DNA of 9,680 nucleotides from an uncultured Muribaculum sp. (GTDB lineage: Bacteria > Bacteroidota > Bacteroidia > Bacteroidales > Muribaculaceae). The stretch spans positions 1 to 9,680 of the forward strand of contig CANPDS010000072.1 in assembly GCA_947573015.1 (NCBI GenBank), in the 5' to 3' direction. The position numbers and the translations under genes are program-made. Below, one piece after another: positions 5,042-9,680 of this stretch; the stretch's first letter is position 1, and the number at the start of each line of letters is the position of its first letter. The notes under the pieces are model-generated. The model was not told where the DNA came from and did not search any database. It saw nothing but the letters and a program-made list of their open reading frames with translations.

Positions 5042-5495
5042 GACTATATGCCCGATCATACTCCCAATTGCAATGCTGGTGTGGAGCCTGATGTCAGGTT
5101 GCACACACAACAATGGCGATATCGGTCCTTGGTTCGGAGCGTGGATGCTCAATGCTATCGAAGTTGACGGCCAACCGTCGGATGAATACCCCACAGACAC
5201 ACAAGTTTGGAAATTCCAGTCAACTGTGATAAATGTCAGCCAAATATATCCGCACCACTACATTTACGACTCATTCGGCTCATGGGAGCAGTTGTCAGCA
5301 ACCAAACTTGAGCTGAATTTCGGACATTACGATAATGCCACCCTTCCCGGAGAAGAACGCTATGAACCACCGGTCTATACACATCTACCCAAGGGTGCCG
5401 CCATTCTTGATATCGTTACACTCACCGACAAAAAAATGGTGCTCACCTATCTGGCAAATGACGGAGTAACATATACCTACCGGCTGAGCAAATAA
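5028..5495 (+). CDS. Lipocalin-like lipoprotein
   Basis: This 155-residue protein starts with a lipoprotein signal: basic residues near the N-terminus, a hydrophobic stretch (IILPIAMLVWSLM) and a lipobox ending at Cys25 (LMSGC). It would be lipid-anchored in the periplasm or at the outer membrane. After the anchor, DIGPWFGAWMLNAIEVDG has the G-x-W of a lipocalin-like first strand. The rest reads as short beta strands (WKFQSTVINV, GSWEQLSATKLELNFGHYD, AAILDIVTLTDKKMVLTYL, TYTYRLSK) that fit a small barrel. The ATG at 5028 is preferred; a TTG at 5019 in the same frame would add three residues. It overlaps the end of the Wzi-like gene by 14 bp, so the two products are probably made together and may act together at the outer membrane. 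The lipocalin-like fold is inferred from pattern; no ligand is suggested. Confidence 0.72.
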   Translation: MARNKTICPIILPIAMLVWSLMSGCTHNNGDIGPWFGAWMLNAIEVDGQPSDEYPTDTQVWKFQSTVINVSQIYPHHYIYDSFGSWEQLSATKLELNFGHYDNATLPGEERYEPPVYTHLPKGAAILDIVTLTDKKMVLTYLANDGVTYTYRLSK

Positions 5496-5544
5496 CCGGT
5501 CAATAAAAATACACCTGCTCATATTTTTCACAATTTTGTTAAAA

Positions 5545-5572
5545 AATGTTGTGTTAAAACCATCACAACATT
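5545..5572. promoter_or_regulatory. Inverted repeat upstream of and touching the SulP -33 box
   Basis: AATGTTGTG (5545-5553) and CACAACATT (5564-5572) form a perfect 9-bp inverted repeat with a 10-nt spacer. The right arm shares two bases with the TTG at 5571-5573, the probable -33 box. It may be an operator for the transporter. Read on the minus strand, the same hairpin is followed by a short run of T, so it could also stop antisense transcription. Confidence 0.45.
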
Positions 5573-5603
5573 GCAATATTCCGGCACAAAATAACTAACT
5601 TTG
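5571..5603 (+). promoter_or_regulatory. Promoter of the SulP transporter gene
   Basis: A TTG at 5571-5573 and the -7 box TAACTTTG at 5596-5603, 22 bp apart, fit the Bacteroidetes promoter pattern. The implied leader is roughly 60 bases to the ATG at 5672. It contains a small possible hairpin, GTGGC (5619-5623) with GCCAC (5633-5637). Confidence 0.65.
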
Positions 5604-5671
5604 CGCTTCATTTTACACGTGGCTACATATTCGCCACATTGCCAACCATTTATCACTTATTTTGTGCGAAA

Positions 5672-7396
5672 ATGACGCTTTCAGGTACAATTGACTTCCG
5701 TCCGAAGTTGCTTTCAGCTCTCTCCAACTACTCTCTATCGCGATTTAAAGATGACCTAATAGCAGGCATCGTAGTAGGTATCGTCGCCCTTCCTCTGGCC
5801 ATAGCTTTCGGCATTGCGAGCGGTGTAAGTCCTACAATCGGTCTGATTACCGCCATCATCGGCGGATTTCTCGTATCGGCCTGCGGGGGCAACTCCGTGC
5901 AGATCGGCGGTCCCACCGGTGCATTCATCGTAATCGTCTACTCCATCATCCAGAACTACGGACTGCAAGGACTGGCCATCGCCACCCTCATGGCCGGAAT
6001 GATACTGATATTGCTCGGTCTTTTCCATCTTGGCACTGTAATCAAGTTTATCCCCTACCCGATTGTAGTGGGGTTCACCAGCGGTATCGCACTTACCATC
6101 TTCTCTACACAGATCAATGACTTCTTCGGCCTTGGCCTCACGGATGTTCCTTCGGAGTTTTTATCAAAATGGGGTGTTTATCTGTCAAACTTCGGTAATA
6201 TCGACCCCATCACCCTATGTGTTGGTGCACTCTCACTTGCTGTCATCATCCTCACACCAATGATCTCACGCAAGCTCCCCGGATCGCTCATCGCTATTGT
6301 TGTCATAACAGCCGGAGTATATTTCCTGCAACAGGCCTTTCCTGAGATACATGTGGAAACTATCGGTGACAGGTTCGGATCGTTGTCCACCGACATTCCA
6401 CAACCGAAGGGTTTCGAGCTGTCGATGAACACAATCAACATGCTGCTCCCTTCCGCATTCACCATAGCCATACTTGGCGCCATTGAATCGTTGCTTTCAG
6501 CAACAGTAGCCGACGGTGTGACAGGCTCACGCACCAATTCCAACACAGAACTTATCGGACAAGGTATCGCAAACATAGTAGTGCCTTTCTTCGGAGGTAT
6601 ACCAGTTACCGGAGCTATCGCCCGCACAATGACCAATATAACCAACGGCGGACGTACACCAGTGGCCGGTATCATACATACAGTAGTGCTGTTGCTCATA
6701 TTCCTATTCCTCATGCCGCTCATCAATCTTGTGCCTATGGCATGTCTCGCGGCAGTGCTGATTGTAGTGTCATACAACATGAGTGGCTGGCGCACAGTGG
6801 TAGGTATATTCAAAGCTCCCAAGAGCGACATCTCGGTATTGGTAGTAACATTCCTGCTCACTGTAATATTTGACCTTACCATAGCCATAGAGATAGGCCT
6901 TCTGCTCGCCATCATTCTGTTCCTCCGTCGTGTGATGGAGAACACACAGATACGCGTCTACTCCGAACAGCTTGATGTGGCTGAAGGCACAGAAGCGACC
7001 TCACATGAGGTACTCGATGTGGCTCCCGGCGTAGAAGTGTATGAGATCGATGGTCCGTTCTTCTTCGGTGTGGCTACTAAGTTCGACGAGATGATGCGCA
7101 CGTCAATGAGCTCGGTACCTGTTGTACGCATCATCCGTATGCGCCGCGTGCCATTCATTGATGCCACCGGTGTCCATAACCTCGAACTTCTGATCCGCTC
7201 GTCGCAGAAGGTTGGGATACATGTAGTGCTATCCGGAGTAAATGAACAAGTGCGCCAAGTATTGCTAAAAAGCCATATTGACACGCTAATCGGTAAGGAT
7301 CATATCTGCGACCATATAACACGTGCTGTAGATATGGCCAACCACATAGCCGACTCGCGCCGCGCCTCACTGAACCGCTCGATAACCAATGCATGA
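5672..7396 (+). CDS. SulP (SLC26-like) anion transporter with STAS domain
   Basis: This 574-residue inner-membrane protein belongs to the SulP family, which moves anions such as sulfate, bicarbonate or dicarboxylates, often as a proton or sodium symporter. After a short N-terminus (FRPKLLSALSNYSLSRFKDDLIAG), the first membrane segments carry LPLAIAFGIASGVSPTIGLI and the anion-site region SVQIGGPTGAFIVIV. Later come the family sequences TGSRTNSNTELIGQGIANIV and FFGGIPVTGAIARTMTNI. A cytosolic STAS domain occupies about residues 450-560. It contains FIDATG at 495-500, where Thr499 is at the position phosphorylated in anti-sigma-antagonist relatives. The ATG at 5672 is preferred to a TTG at 5639, whose added residues do not resemble the family. 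The gene has its own promoter and appears monocistronic. The substrate cannot be told from sequence, so the usual sulfate permease label is avoided. Confidence 0.9.
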   Translation: MTLSGTIDFRPKLLSALSNYSLSRFKDDLIAGIVVGIVALPLAIAFGIASGVSPTIGLITAIIGGFLVSACGGNSVQIGGPTGAFIVIVYSIIQNYGLQGLAIATLMAGMILILLGLFHLGTVIKFIPYPIVVGFTSGIALTIFSTQINDFFGLGLTDVPSEFLSKWGVYLSNFGNIDPITLCVGALSLAVIILTPMISRKLPGSLIAIVVITAGVYFLQQAFPEIHVETIGDRFGSLSTDIPQPKGFELSMNTINMLLPSAFTIAILGAIESLLSATVADGVTGSRTNSNTELIGQGIANIVVPFFGGIPVTGAIARTMTNITNGGRTPVAGIIHTVVLLLIFLFLMPLINLVPMACLAAVLIVVSYNMSGWRTVVGIFKAPKSDISVLVVTFLLTVIFDLTIAIEIGLLLAIILFLRRVMENTQIRVYSEQLDVAEGTEATSHEVLDVAPGVEVYEIDGPFFFGVATKFDEMMRTSMSSVPVVRIIRMRRVPFIDATGVHNLELLIRSSQKVGIHVVLSGVNEQVRQVLLKSHIDTLIGKDHICDHITRAVDMANHIADSRRASLNRSITNA

Positions 7397-7473
7397 TCGA
7401 GCGAATACGGTTTGCTTTTTCGCGAATTACTCAATACATAGACTGATTTAGACTTACTTCAGCTCAATGCATA

Positions 7474-7515
7474 ATAGACGCGCTGTGTCAATTGATGATG
7501 ACACAGCGCGTCTAT
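7474..7515. terminator. Bidirectional terminator between converging genes
   Basis: ATAGACGCGCTGTGTCA (7474-7490) and its perfect reverse complement (7499-7515) form a 17-bp stem around an 8-nt loop. It lies 77 bases after the SulP stop and 22 bases beyond the end of the minus-strand gene, as expected for a shared terminator. T-runs are poor on both sides, so release may rely on the long GC-containing stem. Confidence 0.75.
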
Positions 7516-7533
7516 ATTGTTCAATCCTAAATC

Positions 7534-7547
7534 CAAACTATAGTTTG
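7534..7547. repeat. 14-bp perfect palindrome at the minus-strand stop codon
   Basis: CAAACTATAGTTTG is a perfect palindrome that includes the TAG stop of the minus-strand gene (7538-7540). It sits just beyond the large terminator hairpin and may add to it, or be chance in AT-rich sequence. Confidence 0.35.
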
Positions 7548-9680
7548 TGGAGAGTATCGAGCAACCTTCGCCCGAGGTTGATGGTATATCCCTCGGAGAT
7601 GAATACCACACGATTGAATGTATCGGCGATAAGCACTAACGGAAGATCAGAGCCAAACTGCGATAACTCAGAGGCAATCTTACCATCGATATCCGTACCA
7701 AACACTACATTCGAGGGCAGTCCTGTAAAATCAGCTTTACGGAATCGGGCAGCGCTCTCCAAGTCGGCAAAAAGCATAACAAGCTTACCTCCCCATTTCT
7801 CAATCTCATCGGCATATGTCGAAATATCATTGAGAATATGAGTAGTAGGCTCATGATTTGGCTTGATAAGCGCAACCACATAATAGCCACGACCGGTGGT
7901 AGAGAGCAAGGATTTATCAGTATCAAGCTCAATATCGTGGTATACATTCTCACTGTTGAAATTACCAAGCACCTGCACTTCAGAGTCGTCCTGACGGATA
8001 ACGAGATCGTGCTCGGCAGTACCACCCTCCGGCACATTGAAGAAATCAGCCCGGGCAAGCACAGATCCGTCGGCCAGACGCTGTCCGCTGACAAGCAATG
8101 TCAGTCCGGCATCTATGTCGACCCCCTCGTCAAAGGTATTACGCCAAGTAGCATCCTCATCATAGTTGAGCAGTACAGGATATCCATCTCTGACTCCCGA
8201 CAGTGTGAAATGCGTATAATATGCAGGATCCTCAATGCGCCCGACTTTGGAATAATGCAATTTCAACTTACCTTTCGGGACGGTATCCTCATCGGTACGC
8301 GCATCAGAAAACATTACTTCCACATCCTTACCGTCGGCTGGAGAGAAATAATGCGGACGCATTGTGACAGCATCAAGGTAGGCCGGAACGCCAAAACTAC
8401 GCAACGAAGCTACAGTGAAAATATCACGTGAAACCGGTGTGATATCTTTACGGTAAGTATATACCATGGCTGGAGAGGTGTGTATGTTGCGAGAATATCC
8501 CGATTTAGCTATCGATATACTGTCTTCAATCCACTTTATCCACAAAGCCGGATCGGCAGCATATTCCTTGCTACGCGATGGAGATATGTTACGTCTGAAG
8601 AATGACACATATGGCGTAAGGGTCTCATTGTATACCCTCGGACACATCACATACCGCACATATGCCACGGTATCAGTAATAGCAGGTATAGTCTCTGTAT
8701 AAAAATCTTCGAATATCTCCTGTTCGATATCCCGCAGGTCTTTTTCAGAAAGTGATTTCAGAAACTCCACGGCAAGGTCATGATCATGAGCATTGTCGAG
8801 AAAAGCTGTAACCGTAGGGTGATTGCCATATGTAAGCGGAAGCAATCGGGCTGCAGCATCGCCCCACCCCTTTGATGCCGCATATTCTCGAGCCGATTCC
8901 GGAGTAAAGAACGTTGCCATATAAGCATTGCGTATTGAATCCTCCTTAGCAAAACGTCTTGCATTTTCAGCGGCTTGTCCGGGTGTCGGCATCGGAAGCG
9001 AGCCGCTCTGACGCGGCGGCACAATGTTGAGCTCCACCGTCTGAGAGAATCCTGCATCTTTGTCAAGAATAATATCCAAGGATCTGTCGGTGCCTACAGA
9101 GTATTTTAAAAATCCAAAAGTGTCGCCAAAGGGAGATGTAGCCCACACAATCAGATCGCCAAGACCCGATGTAAGATGTGCCTTTCCATCGCTATCAGAA
9201 GTTTTTACCGCCAGTGGATAAAACTCTCCGTAATTATAGAGCATGAATCTCACAGCCGCGCCTGACACAGGGACACCATCACGGTCAACCACTGTAACTC
9301 TTGCCGTATCGACCGGAGCATAATGGTCGGTGACATTGATCTGTGTGGCCAACGGTGTGGCAGAGATCACTTCCTCCGGACCATCATATCCCCCAAGAGC
9401 GTTGGCAGTCATGAGCATGCCGCGTGCCGCCGGAGCATTAAACCATGCGAGATTCAATATCGGTTCAGGCTCACAAGCACCCAGGAAGCACCAGCGGCCA
9501 TCCACCCATACCTCTACCCAAGCATGATTGTCGTCAGTATGTGCCCAGCGGGGGGTGTAGATCTGGCGAGCCGGAATGCCAACGGATCTCAGTGCGGCAA
9601 CTGTGAAAGTTGATTCCTCACCACAACGTCCGATTGCCTGACTGATAGAGGAGAGGGGGGAGGAGGTGCGTGCATCGGAT
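7538..9680 (-). CDS. Transglutaminase-like multidomain protein, 5' end outside window
   Basis: The frame is open from the stop at 7538 to the window edge, giving 713 residues with no start; the Met codon at 9503-9505 lies inside the domain and is not the start. The visible N-terminus is a transglutaminase-like core: QAIGRCGEESTFTVAALRSVGIPAR holds the catalytic Cys (codon 9623-9625), TDDNHAWVEVWVDGRW the His (codon 9524-9526), and LGACEPEP the acidic third position. Next is a beta-sandwich resembling a carboxypeptidase-regulatory domain (TARVTVVDRDGVPVSGAAVRF... to about 9120). A helical middle follows, with a second transglutaminase-like stretch lacking Cys (about 8350-8450). The C-terminal 115 residues look like a thioredoxin fold without a CxxC (YYVVALIKPNHEPTTHIL, WGGKLVMLFADLE, PLVLIADTFNRVVFIS). 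The protein is probably exported, but the signal peptide would be outside the window. The substrate is unknown; a protease or peptide role is more likely than crosslinking, judging from bacterial relatives. Confidence 0.8.
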   Translation of the reverse strand, partial: SDARTSSPLSSISQAIGRCGEESTFTVAALRSVGIPARQIYTPRWAHTDDNHAWVEVWVDGRWCFLGACEPEPILNLAWFNAPAARGMLMTANALGGYDGPEEVISATPLATQINVTDHYAPVDTARVTVVDRDGVPVSGAAVRFMLYNYGEFYPLAVKTSDSDGKAHLTSGLGDLIVWATSPFGDTFGFLKYSVGTDRSLDIILDKDAGFSQTVELNIVPPRQSGSLPMPTPGQAAENARRFAKEDSIRNAYMATFFTPESAREYAASKGWGDAAARLLPLTYGNHPTVTAFLDNAHDHDLAVEFLKSLSEKDLRDIEQEIFEDFYTETIPAITDTVAYVRYVMCPRVYNETLTPYVSFFRRNISPSRSKEYAADPALWIKWIEDSISIAKSGYSRNIHTSPAMVYTYRKDITPVSRDIFTVASLRSFGVPAYLDAVTMRPHYFSPADGKDVEVMFSDARTDEDTVPKGKLKLHYSKVGRIEDPAYYTHFTLSGVRDGYPVLLNYDEDATWRNTFDEGVDIDAGLTLLVSGQRLADGSVLARADFFNVPEGGTAEHDLVIRQDDSEVQVLGNFNSENVYHDIELDTDKSLLSTTGRGYYVVALIKPNHEPTTHILNDISTYADEIEKWGGKLVMLFADLESAARFRKADFTGLPSNVVFGTDIDGKIASELSQFGSDLPLVLIADTFNRVVFISEGYTINLGRRLLDTLHKL

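Noticed and set aside
6178..6945. Minus-strand frame of 255 residues inside the SulP gene
   Set aside because: Its composition (Met, Thr, Ser and Arg rich) is typical of the reverse of membrane-protein codons; no motif is seen.
7838..8431. Plus-strand frame of 197 residues opposite the transglutaminase-like gene
   Set aside because: It is antisense to a clearly coding region with recognised motifs and has no promoter or family resemblance.
1..9680. CRISPR arrays, tRNA or rRNA genes, phage or transposase genes, defence clusters
   Set aside because: No regularly spaced repeats, cloverleaf sequences or recognisable mobile-element proteins were seen on either strand.

Overview
The window looks like a chromosomal segment of a Bacteroidales bacterium, most likely a gut relative of Muribaculaceae or Bacteroides. 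The reasons are Bacteroidetes-type promoters (TAnnTTTG -7 boxes at 700-707, 1209-1216, 1283-1290 and 5596-5603), the lack of clear Shine-Dalgarno sequences before most genes, and the gene families present: a PMCA-type calcium ATPase, a GlsA/GlsB-like acyltransferase pair, a Wzi-family outer-membrane protein and a large transglutaminase-like protein. The lineage is inferred from these features only; no database was searched.

Layout. Positions 2-523 hold the C-terminal end of a P-type calcium ATPase. At 733-981 lies a small unrecognised protein that ends in a perfect sliding-clamp-binding pentapeptide; its promoter is overlaid by an inverted repeat. From 982 to 1294 there is an AT-rich regulatory stretch with hairpins and a tandemly duplicated promoter/operator module. 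Positions 1295-3143 form a two-gene operon with a 32-bp overlap: a PlsC-like O-acyltransferase and an OlsB-like N-acyltransferase. These are the two expected steps of amino-acid (glycine) lipid synthesis. The region 3144-3496 holds a terminator-like hairpin and a 161-bp nearly palindromic MITE-like element. Positions 3497-5495 form a second overlapping pair, a Wzi-like outer-membrane barrel and a lipocalin-like lipoprotein. Positions 5672-7396 encode a SulP anion transporter with a C-terminal STAS domain. A strong bidirectional hairpin at 7474-7515 separates it from a converging minus-strand gene (7538 to the window end), a transglutaminase-like multidomain protein whose start lies outside the window.

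Shared theme. Most products act at the cell envelope: membrane transporters, membrane-lipid acyltransferases, an outer-membrane barrel, a lipoprotein and a probably exported protein. No phage, CRISPR, defence or secretion cluster is visible. The least explained items are the small protein with the QLSLF tail, the duplicated palindromic promoter in front of the lipid operon, and the fold-back mobile-element-like sequence.
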